Source: Opitutaceae bacterium
Lineage (GTDB): Bacteria; Verrucomicrobiota; Verrucomicrobiia; Opitutales; Opitutaceae
Assembly (NCBI GenBank): GCA_019455245.1
Contig: JACFMR010000024.1
Location: forward strand, 1 to 58,858
Reading direction: 5' to 3'
DNA length: 58,858 nt
In this document: one piece after another, positions 8,822 through 17,011 of the stretch
Numbering within the stretch: position 1 is the stretch's first letter
How the letters are laid out: each line of letters opens with the position of its first letter
Translations under genes and position numbers: made by a program
The notes under the pieces: generated by a model
The model's input: the letters and a program-made list of their open reading frames with translations, nothing else
The model's database searches: none
Told to the model about the DNA's origin: nothing

Positions 8822-9324
8822 ACTCCGCCGTCACGGCCGACTCCAGCGCACCTGCGCCGGGTTTCTGGCGGCGCCGGCTGGTCAATCCGTTGCTCGCCCA
8901 GCTCACGCAGGGCGTCACCCCCGACCGGCTCGCCGCCACGCTCGCGGTCGGCACGGCCTGCTCGCTGTTTCCGTTTCTCGGCCTCACCTCGCTGCTCAAT
9001 CTTGTCGTCGGCGTCCGGCTGCGGATGAACCAGCCCATCCTGCAAACCCTCAATCAGCTGCTCGGGCCGGTGCACCTGCTGATGATCCTCGTCTACGTGC
9101 GCTTCGGCGAATGGCTTTGGCGCAGCGAGGGCGCGCACTTCACCGTCGGCGAGGTCGTGCGCACATTCCGCGATGAAACCTTGCTCGTTTTTCTCGAGCG
9201 TTTCGGCTGGGCCGGCATCCACGCGCTCACCGCGTGGTTGGTGACCACGCCCGTGCTCATCGCCCTGCTCTATTTTCCGCTGCGACCGGTCATGCACCGG
9301 CTCGCACGCTTGCGTCGCCCATGA
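8818..9324 (+). CDS. DUF2062 domain-containing membrane protein
   Basis: A 168-residue protein whose sequence GTACSLFPFLGLTSLLNLVVGVRLRMNQPILQTLNQLLGPVHLL is typical of DUF2062, a small membrane domain with Gly- and Pro-rich hydrophobic hairpins. Its function is unknown; it is found alone or fused to glycosyltransferases and lipid enzymes. The GTG start at 8818 overlaps the upstream stop by four bases, and its own stop overlaps the next ATG, so it is translationally coupled on both sides. Two further hydrophobic segments lie in the C-terminal half. Confidence 0.8.
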   Translation: MNSAVTADSSAPAPGFWRRRLVNPLLAQLTQGVTPDRLAATLAVGTACSLFPFLGLTSLLNLVVGVRLRMNQPILQTLNQLLGPVHLLMILVYVRFGEWLWRSEGAHFTVGEVVRTFRDETLLVFLERFGWAGIHALTAWLVTTPVLIALLYFPLRPVMHRLARLRRP

Positions 9325-10118
9325 ATCCGCTCCTGCTGCTCCTTTGCGCCACCCTTGGCCTTTGCCTGCTCTTTGCCGGCGCCTATGCGCTGGCCCGCCG
9401 GATCGACAACTACGGCATCGTCGACATCGCCTGGTCGTATGCCTTCGGCCTGCTCGCGGCGTTTTACGCCCTCGCCGCCGGCGGCTGGCCGGTGCGTCGC
9501 GCGCTCATCGCGGCGCTCGCGGTGCTCTGGAGCCTGCGGCTCGGCACGCATCTCTATCAACGCGTGATGGGCCACCATCCGGTCGAGGACGGACGCTACG
9601 CGGTGCTGCGCCAACGCTGGGCGGCCAACTTCTCCCGGGAGATGTTCGAGTTTTTCCAAATGCAGGCGGTGTCGGTTGTGCTGCTGGGCGCGGCGTTTCT
9701 GGTCGCCAGCATCAACCCCGCTCCGGCCCTGCATCCGCTGGAGATTGCCGGCGTGCTGCTCTGGCTGCTGGCCCTCGCCGGCGAGGCGCTCGCCGACCGC
9801 CAGCTCGCGGCCTTCAAACGCGATCCGGCCAACCGCGGCCGGGTCTGCGACCGCGGGCTGTGGCACTACAGCCGGCATCCGAACTATTTCTTCGAATGGC
9901 TCGTGTGGGTGGCGTTCTTCGTCTTCGCCCTCGGCTCGCCCTGGGGCTGGGTGGCAATCATCGGCCCCGCCAGCATCCTTTGGCTGCTCCTGCGCGTAAC
10001 AGGGATACCCATGAACGAGGAACAAAATCTCCGTAGCAAAGGCGGCGCCTACCGCGCCTACCAGCGCACCACCAGTGTCTTCGTGCCGTGGTTCAAACGC
10101 ACCGCTTTCCATGATTGA
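9321..10118 (+). CDS. DUF1295 family membrane protein (steroid 5-alpha-reductase-like)
   Basis: A 265-residue polytopic membrane protein. The C-terminal half carries the DUF1295/steroid-reductase-like signature: GLWHYSRHPNYFFEWLVWVAFF followed by GIPMNEEQNLRSKGGAYRAYQRTTSVFVPW. Relatives reduce C=C bonds using NADPH or methylate lipids in the membrane. Members are common in operons with cyclopropane synthases and flavin oxidoreductases, which is the setting here. It starts by ATGA overlap with DUF2062 and overlaps the following methyltransferase by eight bases. A reduction step on an unsaturated or methylated acyl chain is a reasonable guess, not shown. Confidence 0.85.
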   Translation: MNPLLLLLCATLGLCLLFAGAYALARRIDNYGIVDIAWSYAFGLLAAFYALAAGGWPVRRALIAALAVLWSLRLGTHLYQRVMGHHPVEDGRYAVLRQRWAANFSREMFEFFQMQAVSVVLLGAAFLVASINPAPALHPLEIAGVLLWLLALAGEALADRQLAAFKRDPANRGRVCDRGLWHYSRHPNYFFEWLVWVAFFVFALGSPWGWVAIIGPASILWLLLRVTGIPMNEEQNLRSKGGAYRAYQRTTSVFVPWFKRTAFHD

Positions 10119-11121
10119 CACCCTGCTCGAAAAAAATCTCCTGCCCGACCGCGTCATCCGCTTCGGCATCCGCCGCCTGCTCGCCCAACGGATCCGCGAG
10201 GAAGCCGCCCGCTACGACCGCGCCGCCTACGTGGCCGACCTCAAGACCCGCGCGCTCGCCGAACAGACCGGCGCCGCCAACGAGCAGCACTACGAGGTGC
10301 CGACCGCCTTTTATCTCCACTGCCTCGGCCCGCGCCTGAAATACTCCGGCTGCCTCTATCCCGAGAGCACCGAAACCCTCGCCCAAGCCGAGGAACACAT
10401 GCTCGCGCTCTACGCCGAACGCGCGCAGCTCGCCGACGGCCAGCACATCCTCGAACTCGGCTGCGGCTGGGGATCCCTCTGCCTCTACAACGCCGCACGC
10501 TTCCCGCGCGCCCGCATCACCGCCGTCTCCAACTCCCGCACGCAGAAAGAGCACATCGACACCGAGGCGCGTAAACGCGGCCTCGACAACGTCCGCGTGA
10601 TCACCGCCGACATCAACGAATTCGACATCACGCCCGGCCAGTTCGACCGCGTCGTTTCCGTTGAGATGTTCGAGCACCTGAAAAATTACGAAAAGCTCTT
10701 CCGCCAAATTGCCCGCTGGCTCAAGCCCGGCGGCCTGCTGTTCACGCACATCTTCACCCACCACCGGCTGAGCTATCATTTTGTGCCGCGCGACGCCTCC
10801 GATTGGATGAGCCGCTACTTCTTCACCGGCGGCCAGATGCCCGCGCACGACCTGCTTCCGCAGTTTCAGGACGACCTCAAGCTCGTCGCGGATTGGAAAG
10901 TCAACGGCCGCCATTACCAGCAGACCGCCGAGCACTGGTTGCAGAACATGGACAAGCACAAGGAGGAGATCATCCCGCTTTTCCGCGACACCTACGGTCC
11001 CGACCAGGCCCTCAAATGGTGGTGCTACTGGCGCGTCTTCTACATGGCCTGCGCCGAACTCTGGGGCTACCGCAACGGCGAGGAATGGCTCGTCAGCCAC
11101 TACCTCTTCCGCAAACCCTGA
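10111..11121 (+). CDS. Cyclopropane-fatty-acyl-phospholipid synthase-like SAM methyltransferase
   Basis: A 336-residue second member of the CFA synthase superfamily in the same operon. It has QHYEVPTAFYLHCLGPRLKYSGCLY (the family entry motif), SAM-binding ILELGCGWGSLCLYNAARFP (about residue 114), VVSVEMFEHLKNYEKLFRQIA, and a C-terminal WWCYWRVFYMACAELWGYRNGEEW. It is shorter than the enzyme at 7106 and lacks that enzyme's N-terminal lipid domain, resembling the plant coclaurine N-methyltransferase-like branch of COG2230. It therefore probably has a different substrate or methylates rather than cyclopropanates. It is the last gene of the operon; the next feature downstream is a palindromic repeat. 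Confidence 0.88.
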   Translation: MIDTLLEKNLLPDRVIRFGIRRLLAQRIREEAARYDRAAYVADLKTRALAEQTGAANEQHYEVPTAFYLHCLGPRLKYSGCLYPESTETLAQAEEHMLALYAERAQLADGQHILELGCGWGSLCLYNAARFPRARITAVSNSRTQKEHIDTEARKRGLDNVRVITADINEFDITPGQFDRVVSVEMFEHLKNYEKLFRQIARWLKPGGLLFTHIFTHHRLSYHFVPRDASDWMSRYFFTGGQMPAHDLLPQFQDDLKLVADWKVNGRHYQQTAEHWLQNMDKHKEEIIPLFRDTYGPDQALKWWCYWRVFYMACAELWGYRNGEEWLVSHYLFRKP

Positions 11122-11192
11122 GCCCCTCGCCGACATCCAAACCCTCCCCGCGCCCGTAACAGCCTCCCCGCCGTCAACCGGACCCAAACCAA

Positions 11193-11215
11193 AGTGTCAC
11201 GTATTACATGACACT
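11193..11215. repeat. Palindromic repeat, TGTCACGTA family, copy 1
   Basis: An inverted repeat with half-site AGTGTCACGTA around a single central base, one mismatch in the right arm. The same palindrome occurs, perfect, at 34738-34766 and 34929-34961. Here the flanks also pair imperfectly (GACCC on the left with GGGTC on the right), giving a hairpin of about 50 bases. It lies between the lipid operon and the TPR gene. It has no U-tract, so it is not a standard terminator. Confidence 0.8.
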
Positions 11216-11356
11216 CGGCTTGGGGTCATTTCTTGGGAGATGCGCAAAATGGCATGGGAACGATGGATGCGCGCGGGTGAGTCCAAGCAATGGTGCCGGG
11301 GCTGCATGACATGTTTTTCCTGCACCCGCGAGCGGGGTTCAGCCGTATCATGGGGG

Positions 11357-12106
11357 ATGCGACGCTTTCTTCCCTTTCTTTTGCTGGTCTGCGGCGGAGT
11401 CTCCTTGGCCTCCGGCCGGACCGACGCCCTGCTTGAACGTGCCGCCGCGGCCGAGGCCGCGTTGGAGTCGCGTCGCGCATTGGAAATCTACTACGAGGCT
11501 CTGCGCGCCCAACCGGACAACCCGTTCATCCTGCAAAAAATCGCGCGCCAGTATTCCGACTTGGTTGAGGACCAGCGCGACGCCGAAGCGAAGAAACGCT
11601 ACGCCCAGACTGCGCTCGACTACGCGCTGCGGGCCGTCGCGCTCGAACCCGACAACCCCGTCAACGTACTCTCGCTGGCCATCTGCCACGGCCGGCTCGC
11701 CACCTACAGCGACACCCGCACCAAAGTGAAATACTCCCGGCTGATCAAGGCCGAGGCCGAACGCGCCCTGGCCCTCGATCCGGACTACGCCTGGGCCCAT
11801 CATGTGCTCGGCCGCTGGCACCACGAGGTCGCCTCGCTTGGACGCACCGCCCGGTTTATCGTGGCCTTGTTTTACGGCGGCCTGCCCGAGGCCTCCACCG
11901 CCCAAGCCATCAATCACCTCGAGCGCGCCGTGGCCTTGGAGCCCGATGTGATGGCCCATCGGGTGGAACTCGGCCTCACCCTCCACGCCGCCGGCCATGC
12001 TGAGCGCGCCCGCATCGAGCTTGAACGCGGCCTCGCCCTGCCCGCCCGCGAAAAACACGACGTCATCGTTCAGGCCCGCGCCCAAGCCGCGCTCGCGGAT
12101 TTGTGA
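11357..12106 (+). CDS. Secreted TPR protein of the RMDN (regulator of microtubule dynamics)-like family
   Basis: A 249-residue protein with an N-terminal signal peptide (MRRFLPFLLLVCGGVSLASG) and TPR helices: an ALEIYYEALRAQPDNPFIL unit, an ALDYALRAVALEPDNPVNVL unit and a third before AWAHHVLGRWHHEVASLG. The order of these blocks, and the GRWHHEVA segment followed by a short basic stretch and ALFYGGLPEAS, matches the RMDN protein family known from animals and some bacteria. Bacterial function is unknown; a periplasmic scaffold is likely. ATG 11357 is chosen because it gives the signal peptide; frame-open starts upstream add a Cys/Arg-rich segment that looks non-coding. Confidence 0.75.
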   Translation: MRRFLPFLLLVCGGVSLASGRTDALLERAAAAEAALESRRALEIYYEALRAQPDNPFILQKIARQYSDLVEDQRDAEAKKRYAQTALDYALRAVALEPDNPVNVLSLAICHGRLATYSDTRTKVKYSRLIKAEAERALALDPDYAWAHHVLGRWHHEVASLGRTARFIVALFYGGLPEASTAQAINHLERAVALEPDVMAHRVELGLTLHAAGHAERARIELERGLALPAREKHDVIVQARAQAALADL

Positions 12107-12124
12107 TCCGGTTCGCGCGTGCGC

Positions 12125-13267
12125 TTACTCCGGCGCCAGCAAACTGCCGCGGCTCGGCGGATATCCCGCGCCAAGCGTCATCGCCCGATCCACGTCCGTC
12201 GCAGCCGCGACCACGCCTTCTTCCACACAACGACGTGCCTCTTCGCGCATCACCTGCATCAAACGCGCGGCGATCTCCTCATCCGACATCCCTCCGTTCG
12301 TCTTTAGCGCACCACGCGTCAGCAGCGTTTCCACCGCGGGATTCGGCAACGCGGGGTTGCCGGCATAAGTGTAGAAGCCGGCGCTCGCACCGTTTTTCCG
12401 CCCCCTGAATCCGGCTGTCAGCAAGTCCGCGCACAACGTTGTCCGGACAAAACGCATTGGAAAATAATGCGCCATTTCGCCGAAGATGAAATCCGTCACA
12501 TCCACCCCCACTTCGTCGATCAGCCGCATCGGCCCCATCGGCCAGCCCCAGTCGCGCATGGCCCGGTCGATCGCCGGGATGGCAACGCCCTCTTCCACCA
12601 GCGAGCAGGCGGCGTTGAGGTAGAAAAACAGCACCCGCGTGACCACAAATCCCGGCGATGACCGGCAGATCACCGCGGTCTTGCCCAAGATTTCGACCCA
12701 CCGCTGCGCCGCGGACACGACCGCAGCATCGGTGTCACGGCTGCGCACGAGCTCGACCAGCCGCATGCGGCTCACCGGGTTGAAAAAATGCAGGCCCAGC
12801 GTCCGCTCCGGCTGCGGCACATGTCCGGCAATTTCCTCAATGGGCAGGGCCGAGGTATTCGAGGCGAGCAAAGCATCGGGCCGCACGATTTCGCCCAGTT
12901 CGGCAAACAACGCCCGTTTTGCCGCCACATCCTCCACGATTGCCTCGATCACCAGATCGCATTCCGCAAAACCGGTCCAATCCACGGTCAGGCTGAGGCG
13001 GGCTTGCCCCGCGGCAGCCGTGGTCGCGTCCAATTTGCCGCGCCGCACCGCCTCCGCAAACAGACCGTTGATCACCTCCCCGGCCCGCATCAGCGCCGCC
13101 GGCTGGGCATCGCGTAACACCACTTCAAATCCCCGTGCCGCACACCACTGCGCGATGCCTGAACCCATCACCCCCGCGCCCACCACGCCAACCCGGTTGA
13201 TTGCCGGCGGAACGCTGCGGGCGGGTCTCCCCACGGGGCTGGTGGCTGTGCTCATAGCCGTCACCAT
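12125..13267 (-). CDS. 3-hydroxyacyl-CoA dehydrogenase
   Basis: A 380-residue NAD-dependent dehydrogenase of beta-oxidation. VGVVGAGVMGSGIAQW is the NAD-binding motif, ASNTSALPIEEIA and GLHFFNPVSRMRLVEL hold the active-site region, and the C-terminal 3HCDH domain follows (SSPGFVVTRVLFFYLNAACSLVEEG). A second partial 3HCDH repeat ends at GAGYPPSRGSLLAPE, as in the dehydrogenase half of FadB/FadJ, but without a hydratase domain and slightly truncated. Start ATG 13267 or ATG 13255; neither has a strong ribosome-binding site. It lies 35 bases downstream of the rluA-like gene, same strand, and converges on the TPR gene. Confidence 0.88.
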   Translation of the reverse strand: MVTAMSTATSPVGRPARSVPPAINRVGVVGAGVMGSGIAQWCAARGFEVVLRDAQPAALMRAGEVINGLFAEAVRRGKLDATTAAAGQARLSLTVDWTGFAECDLVIEAIVEDVAAKRALFAELGEIVRPDALLASNTSALPIEEIAGHVPQPERTLGLHFFNPVSRMRLVELVRSRDTDAAVVSAAQRWVEILGKTAVICRSSPGFVVTRVLFFYLNAACSLVEEGVAIPAIDRAMRDWGWPMGPMRLIDEVGVDVTDFIFGEMAHYFPMRFVRTTLCADLLTAGFRGRKNGASAGFYTYAGNPALPNPAVETLLTRGALKTNGGMSDEEIAARLMQVMREEARRCVEEGVVAAATDVDRAMTLGAGYPPSRGSLLAPE

Positions 13268-13302
13268 GCGCAACGCCGGCCGCGAGTAAATCCCGGAGCC
13301 CG

Positions 13303-14112
13303 TCAGTTGCCGGGGCGTCTGCGGCCGGGGCGCTGAGCGGAGCCGTATTTGCGCAACTGTTTCAGCGCCACTTCGAACTCCCGCGGCCACGGCGCCTGCA
13401 GGGTCACCGGTTCACGTGTCTCAGGATGCACCAACGTCAATCCGCTGGCATGCAGCGCCAGCCGGTCGAGCAAAGGTTTTTCATCCTCACGGCCCTTGTA
13501 GCCGCGCTTCAGATCGGACAGCAGCAGCTTGATCTCGGGCACGCCGTAGAACGGATCGTTGAGGATCGGCGCTCCCGCCGCGGCCAGGTGTACGCGCAGC
13601 TGGTGCGTGCGACCGGTCAGCGGCCGGCACTCGAGGAGGGCGTAACGGCCGAAGCGTTCGACCACGGCGAACTCCGTGAGGCTGGGCTTGCCGCCGCGCT
13701 TTTTGAAAACCCGCATGCGCCCGGGGTTCTGCTCATCCGGCCCCAGCGCGAGCTCGACCGTGAAATTCGCCGGCAGACCGCCCAGTTCGTCACGCACCGG
13801 CGTCACCACCTTCATCGCCTCCTCCACGGGCAGCACCACGACCAGCGCGTGGTAAAGTTTGCGCACGGTTTTGGACTGAAACTGGCCGCTGAGAAAATCC
13901 AACGCCACCTTGGTTTTCGCGCACAGCAGCAGTCCGCTCGTGTCGGCATCGAGGCGGTGCACGTTCGCCACGCCATGCCCGAACTTGGCGTGCACCAACG
14001 CCATGAGGTTTTCGCGCGATTTGTCCCAGCGGTCCGGGGCGACGAGCATCCCGCTGGGCTTGTCAAAGACCAGCATTGTCTCGTCCTCGTATACGACCGG
14101 CGGCAGGGGCAT
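13303..14112 (-). CDS. RluA family pseudouridine synthase
   Basis: A 269-residue enzyme converting specific uridines in rRNA or tRNA to pseudouridine. The catalytic motif NVHRLDADTSGLLLCAK carries the conserved Asp, and TGRTHQLRVHLAAAGAPILNDPFYG is the second family signature. There is no N-terminal S4 domain, so it resembles the RluA/TruC group rather than RluC/RluD. The C-terminus is Arg-rich (SAQRPGRRRPGN). ATG 14112 (MPLPPVVYEDE) is chosen; an upstream ATG at 14148 is possible. Target base unknown. It is divergent from the GH3 gene. Confidence 0.9.
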   Translation of the reverse strand: MPLPPVVYEDETMLVFDKPSGMLVAPDRWDKSRENLMALVHAKFGHGVANVHRLDADTSGLLLCAKTKVALDFLSGQFQSKTVRKLYHALVVVLPVEEAMKVVTPVRDELGGLPANFTVELALGPDEQNPGRMRVFKKRGGKPSLTEFAVVERFGRYALLECRPLTGRTHQLRVHLAAAGAPILNDPFYGVPEIKLLLSDLKRGYKGREDEKPLLDRLALHASGLTLVHPETREPVTLQAPWPREFEVALKQLRKYGSAQRPGRRRPGN

Positions 14113-14302
14113 CGACACAGGATGGGCGGTCCGCCCCGCCGCGCGCAAACAAATGTGCGGCGCACTGCTCCGCTACTGCGAAAATCCCGTAAGCTTTGCA
14201 AGTGGGCGGCAAATACGCTTGCGACCCAAAGGACAACGAGACTGCCTGAAACTCGCGCACCCCGCCCAATCTCTTGTTTCCTTCGGCATCGGGATCCAAT
14301 CG

Positions 14303-15838
14303 GTGCGAACCAAGCTGCACCTGCGCCGTCGGCGCACCGCCGTGCCCGCGCAGGAAAAAGCCCTCGCCGCGCTGTTGCCGCGCCTTGCGCTCACCCAGCA
14401 AGGCCGGGCCGACGGCATCGAATCCGGGGCCAAACCCGCGCAATTTGCCCGCCGTGTGCCGGTGCGTTTCCATGCGGATTACGCGCCGCTGATCGAGCGC
14501 ATGATCCGCGGCGAGCCGGATGTGCTCTGGCCCGGCCGTTGCGCGTTCTTTGCAGAATCCGCCGGCACCGCCACCGGCACGCCCAAACTCGTGCCCATGA
14601 CCGAGGAAATGTTCGCCCATTTCCGCCAGGCCGAACTCGACGCGCTGCTCTACTACACCGCGCGGGTCGGCCACGGCGGCATCTTTCGCGGCCGGCATCT
14701 GCTGCTCAACGGGTCCACCGTGCTCACTCCGATCGAGGGCATAAAGGAGCACGAGGCCTACCGCGGCAATCTCGGCGGCATCATCACCCTCAACCTGCCC
14801 AAGTGGGCCGAGCGGCATTTTCTCGAACCCGGCGCGGAGATTTCCCGGTTGCCCGAATGGGGCGCCCGGCTCGCCGCCACGGTGGCCCGCACCCGCGCCC
14901 GCGATGTCACGCTGCTGGCCGGGATACCGCGCTGGCTGGTGGGATTTGCGGAAGCCATGCTCGCGGATCAAAGCAATGCGCGCACGCAGCCACAGCACCT
15001 GCAGGCGATATGGCCCAATCTCGAATGCGTCATCGTGGGCGGCACCGCATTGCCGCCCTTCACCACCGAGCTGCGCCGGCTGTGCGGACCGGAGGTGAAG
15101 TCTCACCAGGTCTATCCCGCGGTTGAAGGCTTCATCGCCGCCCAGGATGCGGATCCCCAGCAGGGCCTGCGCCTGTTGTGCAATGCCGGCATCTACTACG
15201 AATTCATTCCCATCGCCGATTTCGATGCGTCCCGACCCGATCGGCTGGCGGAAAAAGCCGTGCCGCTCGCGGGGGTCAAGACCGGCGTGGACTACGCACT
15301 GCTTATGACCACACCCGCCGGCCTGTGCCGTTACGTGGTGGGCGACGTGGTGCGTTTCACCGGCACCGAGCCGCCGCGGATCATTTATGTGGGCCGCACC
15401 GACCTGCAGTTGAACAGCTGTGGTGAGCGCGTGCATGAGCACGACCTCACCTCCGCCCTCGTCCGGGTGTGCGAACGCCACCGGTGGACCATCATCAACT
15501 TCCATGTGGCGCCGCTAAAACCGACCGCCGCCGGCCCCGCCCGCGGCCGCCACGAGTGGTGGATCGAGCTCCGGCCCGGCACCGTCAACACCCCGACCGG
15601 TCCGCTGTTTGAAAGCGAACTCGACACCGAGCTCCGCCAGCTCACCCCCCTCTACGACACCCTCCGCAACCAAGGTGTGTTGGAAGCCCCGCTGGCGCGG
15701 CTCGTCATGCCGGGCACGTTTGCCCACTGGATGAAATTTGCGGGCGTGCACGATGCCCATTGCAAAATGCCCCGTTGCCGGGGCGACCGCATCGTCGCCG
15801 ACGAATTTGCGCAAATCGCACGTTTCAACCCCGAGTAA
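14303..15838 (+). CDS. GH3 family protein (auxin-responsive GH3-like acyl-adenylating enzyme)
   Basis: A protein of about 511 residues with the GH3 fold, related to the ANL superfamily. The visible ATP-binding motif is FFAESAGTATGTPKLVPM, followed by LLNGSTVLTPIEG, GGTALPPFTTELRRLCG and CRYVVGDVVRF. GH3 enzymes adenylate a carboxylic acid and, in plants, join it to an amino acid; bacterial members have undefined substrates and are frequent in Verrucomicrobiota and Bacteroidetes. The start is uncertain: GTG 14303 (VRTKLHLRRR) gives normal family length, and the open frame continues upstream across the rluA-like gene without a convincing start. The gene stands alone between divergent and convergent neighbours. 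Confidence 0.85.
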   Translation: MRTKLHLRRRRTAVPAQEKALAALLPRLALTQQGRADGIESGAKPAQFARRVPVRFHADYAPLIERMIRGEPDVLWPGRCAFFAESAGTATGTPKLVPMTEEMFAHFRQAELDALLYYTARVGHGGIFRGRHLLLNGSTVLTPIEGIKEHEAYRGNLGGIITLNLPKWAERHFLEPGAEISRLPEWGARLAATVARTRARDVTLLAGIPRWLVGFAEAMLADQSNARTQPQHLQAIWPNLECVIVGGTALPPFTTELRRLCGPEVKSHQVYPAVEGFIAAQDADPQQGLRLLCNAGIYYEFIPIADFDASRPDRLAEKAVPLAGVKTGVDYALLMTTPAGLCRYVVGDVVRFTGTEPPRIIYVGRTDLQLNSCGERVHEHDLTSALVRVCERHRWTIINFHVAPLKPTAAGPARGRHEWWIELRPGTVNTPTGPLFESELDTELRQLTPLYDTLRNQGVLEAPLARLVMPGTFAHWMKFAGVHDAHCKMPRCRGDRIVADEFAQIARFNPE

Positions 15839-15895
15839 GCCGGCCCGCGCTTTATTCCGGCCGTTGGCATGATGAGTGCTTGAATGCCGTCAGTC

Positions 15896-15999
15896 GTTCG
15901 GTGCGAACCGAACTTGGGTAGCAAAGAATGACTCCGGTCCCCGGACCGGTCAGTATAGCTAATCATGGGGGCCGGCGTTAGGGGTTACCGCCGGCCCCC
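15896..15999. other. Three consecutive hairpins between convergent genes
   Basis: Between the GH3 stop and the EamA stop are three tidy stem-loops: GTTCGGT/ACCGAAC closed by a GCGA loop (15896-15913), CCGGTCC/GGACCGG with a 2-base loop (15934-15949), and an 11-bp GGGGGCCGGCG/CGCCGGCCCCC stem (15967-15999). No T-run follows on either strand, so the last stem is at best a weak bidirectional terminator. The GNRA-type first loop and the regular spacing hint at a structured transcript. Confidence 0.55.
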
Positions 16000-16021
16000 T
16001 CTGCTGGCTCTAGCTTGGTGT

Positions 16022-16906
16022 TCAAACCAGCACCAGCGCGATCGCGCCGATCATCGCCATCGCGCCCGCAAGCCGCGACCACAACACCGCCCGGCCCGCG
16101 TGACGCTCCGTGTTGGCAAACCAGTGTCCCACGAACCACACCAGCAAAACACTGAACAAACCGCGCGAACTGTAGACGATGTTCACCGCGGTCGCGTTGC
16201 CCCAGATGCCAAGCGTCAGCGCGATACCCGCGTTCGTCAGGGCGTTGAGCAACGCCCCCGGCAGCACCCAGCGCCATGCGCGCGCCGGAATTCCCGCCAA
16301 CCCACCGTGGGCGAAGCGCAGCAAAACAAACGAATAAAGCCCCACGCCCATGAACAGCGGCGGAAAATAATTTCCCGGCCCCCACGCCGGCGCCCAGCGC
16401 TGGATCAACACGTCGCTCAGGGCAAACAGCACCGCACCGCCCAATGTCAGCACCACCGTCTGCCCCACCCGTCGGTGCCGCCCGCCGCCGCCGAGATTGA
16501 GCAGACCCACCGCCGCGCTGCTCAACGCCGCGCCGATCCACCACTTCGCCGGCACTCCGCCGGTCAACAACAGGCTGCTGAACCACGCCACCAAAATAAC
16601 CTTCACCCCCAGCACCGGCGCCGCCACCGACACATCGCCGCGCGTGATCGCCAGAAACATGCACACCTGGGCGGCCAGAAATATCAACGCGCTGACCGCC
16701 GGCTGCCAGTAATCGGTCCAGCCCACCGGCGCGAAGCCCCGCGCGAACCACCACGGCAAGAACAGCAGCGCCGCCGCCCAGTTGGCGATAAACGTCGTGC
16801 GCCACACGCCCACGCCCAGCTCGGCCGCCCGTTTGAGCGTCAGCATGCCCAGCACGTAAAGCAATCCGCAGGCCAGCGGGATCAGCAGGTAGGGCGGAAA
16901 GGGCAT
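16022..16906 (-). CDS. EamA/DMT family transporter
   Basis: A 294-residue inner-membrane protein with about ten hydrophobic helices arranged as two repeats of five, the drug/metabolite transporter pattern. The N-terminal MPFPPYLLIPLACGLLYVLGMLTLKRAAELG and the later ANWAAALLFLPWW and LNALTNAGIALTLGIWGNATAVNIVYSSRGLFSVLLVW segments fit EamA-like domains. Substrate cannot be inferred. ATG 16906 starts directly at the first helix; an upstream in-frame ATG at 16945 adds a polar leader. It lies downstream of msrB on the same strand with a 105-base gap. Confidence 0.8.
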   Translation of the reverse strand: MPFPPYLLIPLACGLLYVLGMLTLKRAAELGVGVWRTTFIANWAAALLFLPWWFARGFAPVGWTDYWQPAVSALIFLAAQVCMFLAITRGDVSVAAPVLGVKVILVAWFSSLLLTGGVPAKWWIGAALSSAAVGLLNLGGGGRHRRVGQTVVLTLGGAVLFALSDVLIQRWAPAWGPGNYFPPLFMGVGLYSFVLLRFAHGGLAGIPARAWRWVLPGALLNALTNAGIALTLGIWGNATAVNIVYSSRGLFSVLLVWFVGHWFANTERHAGRAVLWSRLAGAMAMIGAIALVLV

Positions 16907-17011
16907 GCGTGGCGAACACCCTTCACGCCCGCGGCCGGCAGGCAATGCCGAAGCGCGGCCGGACTACTCAACGCGCGGCCGCATCCGGGCCACGACCATC
17001 CAAGACGGCGG

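Noticed and set aside
15865..15890. Hammerhead-like motif (GATGAGT) after the GH3 gene
   Set aside because: The CUGAUGAG core and GAAA box of a hammerhead ribozyme are not both present.
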